Assembly (NCBI RefSeq): GCF_007097485.1
Contig: NZ_VKDE01000028.1
Span: forward strand, 1 to 59,948
Reading direction: 5' to 3'
Length of the DNA: 59,948 nt
Origin: Carboxylicivirga sp. M1479
GTDB lineage: Bacteria; Bacteroidota; Bacteroidia; Bacteroidales; Marinilabiliaceae
Of the stretch, positions 16,883 through 25,256 are shown in pieces. Made by a program: the position numbers and the translations under genes. The notes under the pieces were generated by a model. The model had not been told where the DNA came from. It was given only the letters and a program-made list of their open reading frames with translations, and did no database searches. The first letter of the stretch is position 1; each line of letters opens with the position of its first letter.

Positions 16883-16945
16883 AGTTTATGTCTTATTCTA
16901 GGTTTCTTGCTTGCTCGGTTTTGAAATTAATGCCAACTCGTTTTT

Positions 16946-16962
16946 AACATGCAATGCATGTT
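16946..16962. repeat. 17-bp perfect palindrome upstream of RDD gene
   Basis: AACATGCA-A-TGCATGTT, an uninterrupted 8-bp inverted repeat about 64 bases before the RDD start, next to the GTTGGCA box. It could be an operator or the loop end of a recombination site; the sequence does not decide. Confidence 0.4.
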
Positions 16963-17101
16963 ATTTCAAATATAGAAAAAGTAGAGTGTAATAATACTTA
17001 TTTGAATTTATTATTGACATTCGCTGTGCTCCCGCGCGCAAGCAGGGCAGCTCAAACTCCACAGGTAAGCCTTTACGGATGTCATCTTTTTAATAATTCT
17101 C

Positions 17102-17289
17102 CTGCCCTCAGCGGCAACACTTCCAGCCATTTGGAAATGGCGCTGCCCTGAGCAGGGGCATTTCCAAACGTTTGGAAACCTTCCTGCCGCGAGCGGGAAC
17201 ATTTCCAAACGTTTGGAAACGATGCTGCCGTGAGCAGGAAGACTTCCAAATGATTGGAAGCGATCTCGCCGACAGCGGGAAGATTTTAT
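17102..17289. repeat. 41-bp tandem array of two-hairpin units
   Basis: Units begin at 17102, 17143, 17184, 17225 and (partial) 17266, an exact 41-bp period. Each has a GC stem CTGC-5 nt-GCRG, then a second palindrome. The second palindrome is TTTCCAAACGTTTGGAAA in units 2 and 3, CTTCCAA/TTGGAAG in unit 4 and a shorter TTCCA/TGGAA in unit 1. Changes between units keep pairing in both stems, so structure rather than wording seems conserved. The array ends about 87 bases before the DUF6261-like gene. There are no unique spacers, so it is not a CRISPR array. Confidence 0.85.
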
Positions 17290-17375
17290 GTTCGACATTG
17301 CCTGACATTTCTCATGTTTTAGTAAACAATAATATATCATCTTTATACTGAACCATTCATAATTCTAAAAACAAT

Positions 17376-18101
17376 ATGGAAAAAGTAACTCCATACTTTG
17401 GTAATTATAACCAAAGTGAATGCATCCAGTACTTGTTGGATGCGGCAGCACTATGTGCCAAGCCTAACAATGAAAGTCTGTCTACACCCTTACAGGCGCT
17501 GGCACAAGGCAATACCAAACTGGTACAGGCCTTTAAAAAAGACAAGAAAAGTAACATTACAAAACTATTAACACAGTATGACCAACGTCGCGATGATGCA
17601 GTAGTATGTCTGCGCATGTGCGCTCAGGCTTATACCAATCATTACGATACTGAAATGCGCGAAGCTGCACATATTGTATTAAATACGATAGATAAGTATG
17701 GCAAATCGTTGCACAAGCTGAATTATCAATCGGAAACCAGTGTACTTTCTAATTTGTATACCGATTGCACCACAGAGCCAGTTGCCAGTGCAGTTGCTAA
17801 AATCCTTATGAGCGATGTGGTTGAAGAGATGAATACAGCTAACAGCCTGTTTAATGAAACATATCTGGCACGTGTGGAGGAATCGGCAGCTAAGGAACAG
17901 ATTGCAACAGGTCAGCTCGTGCAGGATGCCATAGCCAACTACCGTCATTTGGTTACATTTATTGAGGCCTATAATACCATTAATCCCGATGGTGGATATG
18001 ATACACTGCTGAAACAACTTAGCGAGTTGGCAGTCAAATACAATGGTTTAATAACGACTAGCGAAACCAGAGAGGAAGTTGAAGAAGAACTTCTGGATTA
18101 A
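17376..18101 (+). CDS. DUF6261-like protein of unknown function
   Basis: A 241-residue, largely helical cytosolic protein without signal peptide or membrane segment. Recurrent pattern residues (RRDDAV near 68, HYDTEMREAAHIVLNTIDKYG near 90, YQSETSVLSNLYTD, MNTANSLFNETYLARVEE, and an acidic tail EEVEEELLD) resemble the Bacteroidota-restricted family DUF6261. The family name is a moderate-confidence match from memory. No catalytic motif is visible. It is alone on its strand, preceded by the 41-bp hairpin array and followed by an intrinsic terminator, so it forms a self-contained transcription unit whose control most likely involves the array. Confidence 0.7.
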   Translation: MEKVTPYFGNYNQSECIQYLLDAAALCAKPNNESLSTPLQALAQGNTKLVQAFKKDKKSNITKLLTQYDQRRDDAVVCLRMCAQAYTNHYDTEMREAAHIVLNTIDKYGKSLHKLNYQSETSVLSNLYTDCTTEPVASAVAKILMSDVVEEMNTANSLFNETYLARVEESAAKEQIATGQLVQDAIANYRHLVTFIEAYNTINPDGGYDTLLKQLSELAVKYNGLITTSETREEVEEELLD

Positions 18102-18137
18102 AACAAAACATTAACCATGAATAGGTTCACCCATAAC

Positions 18138-18179
18138 AAACCCGCTTGATTAGTTTCGAGCGGGTTTATTTGTTTTTTT
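18138..18179 (+). terminator. Intrinsic terminator after the DUF6261-like gene
   Basis: AAACCCGCT and AGCGGGTTT form a 9-bp stem with a 12-base loop, followed by ATTTGTTTTTTT. It lies 37 bases after the stop at 18101. Confidence 0.88.
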
Positions 18180-18198
18180 GATAATTCGAGCTAATATC

Positions 18199-18765
18199 TT
18201 ATGATTTGTTAGCCCTTGCTTTCATCCAGTTAACCAAGCATATAAGCAACAAAACAATCAGTACTATAAAATACAAGGTGGTAAATGTACTTTTAATAAC
18301 AGAAAAGGCTGATGTAAGTGTAACTAGAGATACAGATACATCGGGATAGGCAGATAGCAGGCGAATTATTCCAAAATTCTCGGCATAATCGAATACACCT
18401 GCAATAAGCGGAATCAGGCACAAGTTCCACAGCGTAGTATTCAGTTGCTTCATCTTTTTAAGCACATATGCCAATAAACTGCCATAACAAAGTATAAACA
18501 GCACGGGGTATATCATATCGAGTGGTATCTGACGCCATAAATACAAATAGCGCCCACTCTCGCCTAATGCTGCTAATAATGTAGAAACATAAGCTGAATC
18601 ATAACCTCCAGGCATCATATCAAGTAGTTTCATACCATCGGCAAAGGCCATAGTCTGGGGTATTGTAAACAATAACATGGTAGCATAAACCAGATTGGTA
18701 ACTATAAAAAGCCACAGTACTTTTATGCCTGTTATTTTGTTAAGATGTGTTTTAAGTGTTTTCAT
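18199..18765 (-). CDS. Four-helix membrane protein of unknown function
   Basis: About 188 residues from the preferred ATG at 18765 (MKTLKTHLNKITG). An upstream ATG at 18867 would add 34 residues with no domain. Hydrophobic helices are at about 14-34, 77-100, 112-135 and 155-180. GGYDSAYVSTLLAALGESGRYLYLWRQIPLD between helices 1 and 2, and DYAENFGII in the third loop, are the most distinctive stretches and probably face one side as a conserved pocket. No family was recognised. It converges on the DUF6261 unit. Confidence 0.6.
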   Translation of the reverse strand: MKTLKTHLNKITGIKVLWLFIVTNLVYATMLLFTIPQTMAFADGMKLLDMMPGGYDSAYVSTLLAALGESGRYLYLWRQIPLDMIYPVLFILCYGSLLAYVLKKMKQLNTTLWNLCLIPLIAGVFDYAENFGIIRLLSAYPDVSVSLVTLTSAFSVIKSTFTTLYFIVLIVLLLICLVNWMKARANKS

Positions 18766-19360
18766 GTTTGGCCGTTTGATGTTTTGTATACCATCATTAG
18801 AGGTGTAGCTCTTTATTACGTCAATTATAATATTTAAACGATTCATATCCAACCGTACAATATGCAAAAATTAAACTACCGCCTCAACGGTTGAGACAGT
18901 GTGGTATTGACCACCTCAGGAAGTTTGCTGGTAAGGTAAACGGCCTTTTTGTCTTCATAAAGCACATTATTATCCTTAAAGAAATGAACTAACATTTGCT
19001 TTCTCTTTAATCTGCCACCCATTATACCGCATCTAAATGCATCGTACCATTTATAATACCGATTTAATATCAAAATGAGCCTTTTGCTTCGCTTACTCCT
19101 CGCATTCGTATTTAAGATTCAACCACTTTGTGGTTGTTACAAAAAAAGGTATATATCATACCCCCTGCATTCCATGCAGGGTTATTAATATTAATTCCTT
19201 TTCAGGATTTATCACCAACAACCACAGGGTGGTTGAATAAGAATAACCCCGGATAAAATCTGGGGCAAATAAAAATTCTCAATTATAGAATCCTAAAGGG
19301 ATTCAACTTTTAAATGCAATTGCGATGCACTTACTCCCAAAACCTCTTTCGTTTATTATC

Positions 19361-19420
19361 GGCATTAACAATTGCAATTTCAAAGTTTCATTTAAAGCTC
19401 ACTTTAAAATGCTATTGGTA
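19361..19420. repeat. Direct repeat C, copy 1
   Basis: GGCATTAACAATTGCAATTT, then CAAAGTTTCATTTAAAGCTC, then ACTTTAAAATGCTATTGGTA. It matches 20149-20208 with about three differences. No function is assigned. Confidence 0.75.
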
Positions 19421-20148
19421 CAATTTGTAACGATAGGAAGCAATGAAACACCCTGTTTTGTGAGATGGTTTTCCTTTCTTTTGCATCGCCCAAAAGAAAC
19501 AAAACGCTAGTCCCATTGATGCTACCACCCGCTCTAATGATTAATCAATTTCACCATCAAAGTAAGTCAAGCCCCTTTGATGTTCAATTAAATTAATCAT
19601 TATTCACGCCTTCGCAAGCCCGCCAATGGAACAGGCCACCGCATATTCGAAATTGCATTTCGAGTGGGGCAAGGAGGATAGCCAAACGGGAAGGGTAAAA
19701 AACTAATTAATCGATTAAATAATGCCGATTACGAATCAAAACGATTGATAAAAAATCAATCTGTGATTCTGTTTTCGGCATTAACCCATGATATAATGAG
19801 CCAGCAGAGTTTATTCATCATGCCGAACTACCCCCCCCAATCGAAACAAGGTTTCGAACGATTGAAAGCCAAGGATAAGAGTGGATATTGCGCAATTGGA
19901 ACGAAGTGGAAATCGTGAAGACCTACAAAAACTTACTCATCTGAATCAATTGCAAGGCGATAGCCTTTAGCATGAAGCAATAAATCCATCTCTGGTGCGT
20001 AGCAATCACCTCTTTCAATCAGGTTTTGCATCCTTTTTTAAAAAGGATGTGTCAGCCCGGCACTAGGGCAGTGAATGATACCGATTGTTCAATTAAATGA
20101 GCCTTATCTCAAACTGTGTTTGACTTAGTCTCTCCATTGATGCATCGG

Positions 20149-20208
20149 CATTTACCATTGCAATTTCAAAGTTTCACTTAAAGCTCACTTTAAAATGCTA
20201 TTGGTATA
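20149..20208. repeat. Direct repeat C, copy 2
   Basis: The second copy of the 19361-19420 repeat in the same orientation, 788 bp away. It ends about 50 bp before the -7 promoter element of the aminotransferase gene, so it may contribute upstream promoter sequence there. Confidence 0.75.
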
Positions 20209-20258
20209 ACAATGATAAAACTCATATTTTCGGCATATCTTTTTCCCAATTAATCTTC

Positions 20259-20266
20259 TATTTTTG
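20259..20266 (+). promoter_or_regulatory. -7 promoter element TATTTTTG of the aminotransferase gene
   Basis: Matches TAnnTTTG 46 bases before the ATG at 20312. It overlaps an earlier in-frame ATG (20264), which makes that earlier start unlikely. Confidence 0.5.
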
Positions 20267-20311
20267 CTTGCATACCAAATAAAAACAATAGTAACCTATA
20301 ATTTCTGTATT

Positions 20312-21538
20312 ATGACCAATAAGAAGATGACACCTGCAGATTACATAGCACGTGAAGACAAGTACGGAGCACATAATTACCACCCACTACCAGTAGTTCT
20401 TGAAAAAGGAGAAGGTATTTACGTATGGGATGTTGAAGGTAAAAAATACTTCGATTTCCTTTCGGCCTATTCTGCCGTTAACCAAGGACACTGTCACCCA
20501 CGCATTATTAATGCACTAACCGAGCAAGCTAAAGAATTAACTTTAACATCTCGTGCTTTCTATAGCAGTGTATTAGGTGAGTTTGAAGAGTACATGACTA
20601 AGTATTTTGGTTTTGACAAAGTGTTACCAATGAACACAGGTGCCGAGGCTGATGAAACAGCTCTTAAGCTTTGTCGTCGTTGGGGATATGATGTAAAAGG
20701 TATTCCTGAAAACGAAGCGAAGATTATTGTATGTGCCGAGAACTTCCACGGACGTACCATTACCATCATTTCTATGTCTACCGATCCTGATTCGTATAAA
20801 GGATTTGGACCATTTACACCTGGCTTTGTTACGGTACCTTACAACGATTTAGATGCTTTAGCTAAAGAGTTGGAAGACCCTAATGTAGCTGGTTTCCTTG
20901 TTGAGCCTATTCAGGGCGAGGCTGGTGTATACGTACCAGATGCTGGATACTTGAAAAAGGCTTCTGAAATGTGCAAAGAAAAGAACGTACTTTTTATTGC
21001 TGATGAGGTACAAACTGGTATTGCACGTACAGGTAAGTTGTTAGCTTGTGATCACGAAGATGTTAAGCCAGATATCTTAATCTTAGGTAAAGCCATCTCG
21101 GGTGGTGTATTCCCAGTATCGGCAGTATTGGCTAACGACGATGTGATGTTGGTAATTAAGCCAGGTGAGCACGGATCAACATACGGTGGTAACCCACTGG
21201 GTTGTAAAGTTGCCATGGCTGCTTTGGATGTAATCAAAGACGAAAACTTAGCTGACAACTCAGAGCGTTTAGGTAAAATCTTCCGCGAAGAGATGTTGAG
21301 CATTGATTCGGATATGATTGAACTAGTGCGGGGTAAAGGTTTATTAAATGCCGTAGCCATCAAGCCTAAAAATGGAAAAACTGCATGGGATGTGTGTGTG
21401 GCCATGAAAGAAAATGGTTTAATAGCTAAACCAACTCATGAACACATTATTCGTTTTGCTCCTCCATTGGTAATTAACGAAGAGCAGTTACGCGAGGCCA
21501 TTGCTATTATTAAAAAGACAATTGCTCAGTTCGCTTAA
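20312..21538 (+). CDS. rocD: Ornithine aminotransferase
   Basis: About 408 residues, a class III PLP aminotransferase that converts ornithine plus 2-oxoglutarate to glutamate semialdehyde and glutamate in the cytosol. Marks are [20 protein letters not shown] at the N-terminus, [31 protein letters not shown] (cofactor phosphate), [15 protein letters not shown] with the PLP-pairing Asp, and the Schiff-base Lys in [10 protein letters not shown]. Its closeness to eukaryotic and Bacteroidota OAT (rather than acetylornithine aminotransferase) is suggested by the NYHPLPVVL opening. The gene is monocistronic, with its own promoter element and terminator. Confidence 0.93.
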   Translation: MTNKKMTPADYIAREDKYGAHNYHPLPVVLEKGEGIYVWDVEGKKYFDFLSAYSAVNQGHCHPRIINALTEQAKELTLTSRAFYSSVLGEFEEYMTKYFGFDKVLPMNTGAEADETALKLCRRWGYDVKGIPENEAKIIVCAENFHGRTITIISMSTDPDSYKGFGPFTPGFVTVPYNDLDALAKELEDPNVAGFLVEPIQGEAGVYVPDAGYLKKASEMCKEKNVLFIADEVQTGIARTGKLLACDHEDVKPDILILGKAISGGVFPVSAVLANDDVMLVIKPGEHGSTYGGNPLGCKVAMAALDVIKDENLADNSERLGKIFREEMLSIDSDMIELVRGKGLLNAVAIKPKNGKTAWDVCVAMKENGLIAKPTHEHIIRFAPPLVINEEQLREAIAIIKKTIAQFA

Positions 21539-21557
21539 TTCGCTTTCTGATATAAAA

Positions 21558-21598
21558 TAAAAAAGGCGGAAATTCCATAGAGGTTTTTCCGCCTTTTT
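21558..21598 (+). terminator. Intrinsic terminator after the ornithine aminotransferase gene
   Basis: AAAAAGGCGGAAA pairs with TTTTTCCGCCTTTTT around a short loop. It sits 20 bases after the stop and is also usable in reverse. Confidence 0.9.
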
Positions 21599-21618
21599 GC
21601 ATTAATACCACAACAAAA

Positions 21619-21725
21619 GCCCTGAAAGGGCAATGCGTAGTAGCAAAGGCCTGTGTGAAAATCCAAACATCATAATGAGGGTTGTAGGTCCGATGCATAC
21701 AAATAATATCAAGCAAATTTATCCT
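21619..21725. repeat. Repeat D, copy 1
   Basis: About 107 bp from GCCCTGAAAGGGCAATGCGT to CAAGCAAATTTATCCT. It matches 21931-22044 in the same orientation. Contains the short palindrome GCCCTGAAAGGGC. Confidence 0.75.
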
Positions 21726-21930
21726 GTGTCGACCCTTCAGGCCTTTAAAGAACTGCACATTTTGAATAGACCTGCGGCCTATCCTGATACGTGACGGCCT
21801 GTCGGGCCTGATTTATTGAAATTATAAGAAGAGTTAACCTGTACCTTACATCGAACTCATATCAATTAAAGTTAAACTGTTTATATGTAGGTTTTCTAAA
21901 CTAGGTATTATTTTAGGTGTAGTACATTAT

Positions 21931-22044
21931 GGCCTGAAAGGGCAATGCGTAGTAGCACAGTCCGAAGGTCTGTGTAAAAATCCATACATCATCATGAGGG
22001 CTGTAGGCCCGATGCATACAAATAATATCAAGCAAATTTATCCT
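21931..22044. repeat. Repeat D, copy 2
   Basis: About 114 bp. It differs from copy 1 mainly by an 8-base insertion (AGTCCGAA region) and scattered substitutions. The two copies together with repeat A fill most of the 627-bp space between the aminotransferase and the siroheme gene. Confidence 0.75.
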
Positions 22045-22051
22045 ATTTCTT

Positions 22052-22150
22052 CAGGGAAATTGCTATTAAAACAAATTACACCACCCCGCCTGTCGGCACC
22101 CCTCTCATCCTTGGCAAGGAGGAGTACCACGAAGTGGGGAGGTGGTTAAA
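22052..22150. mobile_element. Repeat A, truncated copy
   Basis: The left end CAGGGAAATTGCTATTAA is recognisable, then ACCACCCCGCCTGTCGGCAC and the CTTCGTGG block. The middle CTAAAGTTCAGGAGGGG segment is deleted. The right inverted end is lost after GAGGTGGTTAAAATACTGAC. It stops 16 bases from the end of the siroheme gene. Confidence 0.7.
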
Positions 22151-22165
22151 ATACTGACTAAGGAT

Positions 22166-23881
22166 CTAATCAATCACCTCAGCCGTTCCACACAAATCAC
22201 TCACAATGTTTTTCATTTGAAATTGCTCAATGTACTTATTGAGTACCTCGCGTGTTAAACCGCCCCTCACTTTAATATGGAGATGATGCGGTAAACTGAC
22301 ATAGTGCTTAAAAAAATGATGTACCGCCTTTGGCGATGTAAACACCACACCGTAAAAATCCTTTAAATTATGCTGCACTGCATTTGCAGGTAACGAAGTT
22401 CTATACAACTTTAACTCATGCACATGATTACCCAGTTCGCCCAGGGCCTTGGGCAAATAGCTTAAACCATCCTTAGCACAAGGAATTAAAATGGTGCTCT
22501 GACGCACCCCTTTATTTTCAAGGGACCGCTTTAAGCCTAGAGCCGAATTATCCGTCGATTCTGGTAGTATGCTTAACCCGTATTGACGCAAAGCCTTGCT
22601 AGTAGAAACTCCGATTGAACTCAGCTCAATATCGGCCAGAGCACGCACGTCGAGCTGGCAATTAAAAAGCGCATTAAAAAACTGGTGCACAGCAAAGGGC
22701 GTAGCAAACACAATGTGACTAAAGGCCTTAATATTTTTGAGTAAATCTTTCTGCTCCTGATTCAATTCCAGAGCCTCAAGCTCAAGCAAAGGATTGTGTA
22801 CCACCTGCCCCTCTTCTTTAAAGTATTTTAAATCGATGCCAGTATACAGCCACTTTTTATTGAGGGCATTGGGACTTACATGTGCTGTTTGTCCAACTAT
22901 TAGCAAGGCAGGTGCGGGCAACACCTCATCTGTTTGTAACAATTCAATAAGTGTGTAACGCTTGGCCTGTTTTGTATCCAGTGAAGCATTTCGAACACAA
23001 GCAACAGGTGTATTACCTGCCCATCCACTATCGAGCAAGCGTTGTGCCCACTTTTTTTGTTGCGATGCTCCCATGTAAAACACCAAGGTGTCGGCTTGGG
23101 GCAATTTATTGTAAATGGCATCGTGCCCCAAGGTAAAAGCTACCGATGTACTTGTACCACGCGATGTAAGCGGTACGGCAAAATCAGATGCCGCAGCCAA
23201 AGCAGAAGTAATACCTGGCACTAATTGAACCTGCACCATACGTTGCTTCAGGTAGTGGTATTCCTCGGCACCACGACCAAAAATAAGCGGATCGCCCCCC
23301 TTTAATCGCAATACATTTTTACCCTCCAAAGCCGCCTCGAACAGTAGTTTATTAATATCCTCTTGCTTGGCACTATGCTTTCCCTTTCGCTTACCAACGT
23401 ATACCAACTCCTTATTGTAGGCCTTTAAATACTTATCGTCCAATAAATCATCGTAATAAATAACATCGGCAGCCTCAATCAACCTTTGTGTTTTAATGGT
23501 TAGTAACTCAGGGTTACCTGGTCCAAAACCAGCAATATGAACCTGACCATATTGTGATTGCAAATCGCCACTTATCGCTTTTAAAGCTACAGGCAATTGA
23601 TTGCTTAAAGCAACTACCAAATAAGGGCGATAAACCTCTTCAGCATTTGGAAAAACAGCTAAAATATTCAAGCGCTCATTCAATGGGTATTCCAGCATAT
23701 CGTGAGGAACAATGGCAATATCAACTCCCTGAACCAGTTGCTCCATAAGATGACTGGTGGCAAGTACTTGTTGCTGCTTGTTATACGACCAATTCAGGTG
23801 CGTATGATTAGGCACTGCCTGTGTAAGCGCATTGAACAATTTGGTATTTAGGGGCGCGTATGAAAGGATGTGAATATTCAT
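22166..23881 (-). CDS. Siroheme biosynthesis fusion: HemC-like remnant, CobA (SUMT) and HemD
   Basis: A 571-residue fusion. About 1-95 resembles the first domain of porphobilinogen deaminase (the DIAIVPHDMLEYPLNERLNI run mirrors the DIAVHSLKDLP region) but lacks the catalytic Lys and the dipyrromethane-binding domain, so it should not be an active deaminase. About 113-345 is uroporphyrinogen-III C-methyltransferase: VHIAGFGPGNPELLT, LRLKGGDPLIFGRG and VPGITSALAAAS. About 350-571 is a uroporphyrinogen-III synthase-like domain (VFTSPKAVHHFFKHY). Together with the dehydrogenase next door it would build precorrin-2 for siroheme, the cofactor of the sulfite reductase in the same cluster. Confidence 0.85.
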   Translation of the reverse strand: MNIHILSYAPLNTKLFNALTQAVPNHTHLNWSYNKQQQVLATSHLMEQLVQGVDIAIVPHDMLEYPLNERLNILAVFPNAEEVYRPYLVVALSNQLPVALKAISGDLQSQYGQVHIAGFGPGNPELLTIKTQRLIEAADVIYYDDLLDDKYLKAYNKELVYVGKRKGKHSAKQEDINKLLFEAALEGKNVLRLKGGDPLIFGRGAEEYHYLKQRMVQVQLVPGITSALAAASDFAVPLTSRGTSTSVAFTLGHDAIYNKLPQADTLVFYMGASQQKKWAQRLLDSGWAGNTPVACVRNASLDTKQAKRYTLIELLQTDEVLPAPALLIVGQTAHVSPNALNKKWLYTGIDLKYFKEEGQVVHNPLLELEALELNQEQKDLLKNIKAFSHIVFATPFAVHQFFNALFNCQLDVRALADIELSSIGVSTSKALRQYGLSILPESTDNSALGLKRSLENKGVRQSTILIPCAKDGLSYLPKALGELGNHVHELKLYRTSLPANAVQHNLKDFYGVVFTSPKAVHHFFKHYVSLPHHLHIKVRGGLTREVLNKYIEQFQMKNIVSDLCGTAEVID

Positions 23882-24057
23882 GGGTAGACATTTATGAAGT
23901 TGAGTTATAACATTTACTAATCAAAATGCGTCTTTAGTGCGTTTCATTTCTAAAGCCACATTGATTATGTTACGGTATTATACCAGCGCATTATGAAATA
24001 CAAGTGGTATTAAAATGGTCTTGATTAGTTTTTTCGCTTAAGGAGCGCTGAAATCTA

Positions 24058-24558
24058 TCACACGTTTTTGTGAAACTCCTCTCGGTATTCGTTCTTGGTT
24101 TTGGTTTGGAGCAACAGCTCCTCCTCCATTAATTCGCGTATACTGTTACGCCATTTTATGGTAGCATATACATTTTCGCCATTGGAGCTTACAGCCACTG
24201 TCATTGGGCCACTCTTTGTAATGGCTGGCGACACAAAATCGCAATTATCAGGCACATCAACAACATTAACAAGACACCTGTACAAACGTCCATCTTTACG
24301 AACCTGGGTATTAAAATCGTTGCTTTCGGTGGCCGCATACACCAAGAGGTGCCCCTCTAAATCAGCGGCTTCGTAATCCTTTCGAAGCACTTCAATAAAA
24401 CCTCTATCGGTAATTTCGGGCAGCACATCTTTAGCTATTACTTTAATCTTGCGAGTAAAGCGTTCAAGCGATTCGATTTTATGAATAGCCAGTTTACCAC
24501 CACCAATAATTAAAATGGTTTCATGCTCAATATCTATGCTTATTGGAAGAAAATTCAT
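24058..24558 (-). CDS. Precorrin-2 dehydrogenase / sirohydrochlorin ferrochelatase-type protein (CysG N-terminal family)
   Basis: A 166-residue Rossmann-fold protein. ILIIGGGKLAIHKIESL is the NAD-binding Gly motif, and LVYAATESNDFNTQV plus VNVVDVPDNCDFVSPAI contain the Asp expected for the bifunctional NAD-dependent dehydrogenase/ferrochelatase of the MET8/CysG-N/SirC class. It is shorter than CysG-N (about 215 residues), lacking most of the C-terminal dimer segment, as is frequent in this phylum. It acts after the methyltransferase of the downstream gene (177 bases apart) and supplies siroheme to CysI. Confidence 0.85.
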   Translation of the reverse strand: MNFLPISIDIEHETILIIGGGKLAIHKIESLERFTRKIKVIAKDVLPEITDRGFIEVLRKDYEAADLEGHLLVYAATESNDFNTQVRKDGRLYRCLVNVVDVPDNCDFVSPAITKSGPMTVAVSSNGENVYATIKWRNSIRELMEEELLLQTKTKNEYREEFHKNV

Positions 24559-24661
24559 AGTAGCTGTTTTTAGTCAGTTAGCACTAATAAAATTTAAACA
24601 CTGAGACGCGGAGTCACAGAGGTTTCTTAAAAAAATTGTTCTCAAGGATGTTTTTAGTAAA

Positions 24662-24985
24662 ACATGCTATACTTCTTGTTCTATCTCGGCCTCAGCCAGT
24701 GAACCAAAAAACAGGATTGAAATGACGGTTAAAAATTGTTTTTTTGTTTGAGACTTTTGCTGGAACAAAAAAGTCGAGTTTAAAACAATTTCAGTCATGA
24801 AACCTAGTTTTTTGTGAGAAATGGGTGCAGCCGACGGGCTTTTTGCCAACTTTTTTGACTGTAGAATTGGAGTGCAACGTAAATCATGAACTCCAAATAA
24901 AACTAACAAAATAGTGAACTAAAAAAGTTGGAGCCATCGCGGCTTGAGCGAAAAAGCAATTAAGAAAACATTGGTTTGTTAAAAA
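24662..24985. repeat. Repeat B, copy 2 (uninterrupted)
   Basis: Opposite in direction to the copy at 9345-9820. It provides the pre-insertion sequence for repeat A: here TTTTTCGCT is separated from GCGATGGCTCCAACTTTTTT by only a few bases. Here the 59-bp block 24863-24921 lies in a different place than in copy 1. The frame 24667-24909 (minus) is an artefact of the repeat. It separates DUF2061 from the siroheme dehydrogenase. Confidence 0.75.
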
Positions 24986-25022
24986 CTAACGCTCTCAAAA
25001 ATGCTTAACACTCATTAAGTAT

Positions 25023-25250
25023 CTATATCTGATAATCAGGTTCTATCTTCTCCTGACCAATCTTTACTTTATTCCATACGCGCTCGTGCAGGTAATACAG
25101 TAGCAACTTGGTAAATACCTCTACCACACTTATGGAGGCCGCTACACCTATTTCTCCAGTTACGAGGTAAGACACTAAAAAAGTATCTATAGTACCTGTT
25201 ACCCGCCACGATATGGTTTTGATAATGCTTCGATATCTTTTATCCCTCAT
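25023..25250 (-). CDS. DUF2061 small membrane protein
   Basis: A 75-residue protein with two hydrophobic helices (about 12-31 and 35-54). KTISWRVTGTIDTFLVSYLVTGEI matches the DUF2061 pattern, in which Arg-x-x-Gly-Thr-x-Asp-Thr is conserved, followed by KLLLYYLHERVWNKV. DUF2061 proteins often sit next to sulfate-assimilation genes, as here, six bases after CysI, which suggests a part in sulfite/sulfate transport or complex assembly. The function is unproven. Confidence 0.8.
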   Translation of the reverse strand: MRDKRYRSIIKTISWRVTGTIDTFLVSYLVTGEIGVAASISVVEVFTKLLLYYLHERVWNKVKIGQEKIEPDYQI

Positions 25251-25256
25251 GTGAAG

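Larger units (their letters stand above)
18766..20258. other. 1.5-kb gene-free, hairpin-rich region
   Basis: No convincing gene on either strand. It holds several short inverted repeats: CCTGCAT/ATGCAGG near 19165-19182, CCCCGGAT/ATCTGGGG near 19246-19265, AACCACTTTGTGGTT near 19120-19135, and CATCCTTTTT/AAAAAGGATG near 20030-20050. A 56-bp direct repeat occurs at 19361-19420 and 20149-20208. Short open frames (for example 18876-19073 minus, 19325-19510 plus) lack starts, context or composition that would support them. It may contain decayed mobile DNA. Confidence 0.55.

Noticed and set aside
15511-16937. A classical integron
   Set aside because: No integrase gene and boxes not matching RYYYAAC/GTTRRRY exactly; kept only as an attC-like finding.
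17102-17289. CRISPR array
   Set aside because: The whole 41-bp period repeats, with no unique spacers between conserved repeats, and no Cas genes are nearby.
17011-17340. Overlapping open frames on the minus strand across the 41-bp array (17011-17340 and 17108-17308), rich in repeated Phe-Pro-Trp-Lys wording
   Set aside because: The unit length of 41 is not a multiple of three, so the frames read each unit differently; they are by-products of the tandem DNA repeat and lack a start context.
18876-19073. 65-residue frame upstream of the four-helix membrane gene
   Set aside because: No domain, hydrophobic segment or start context, and the region is full of short repeats. It may be a chance frame.
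19325-19510. 61-residue frame in the gene-free region
   Set aside because: It covers the direct repeat and a hairpin; the second repeat copy does not maintain the frame, so coding is unlikely.
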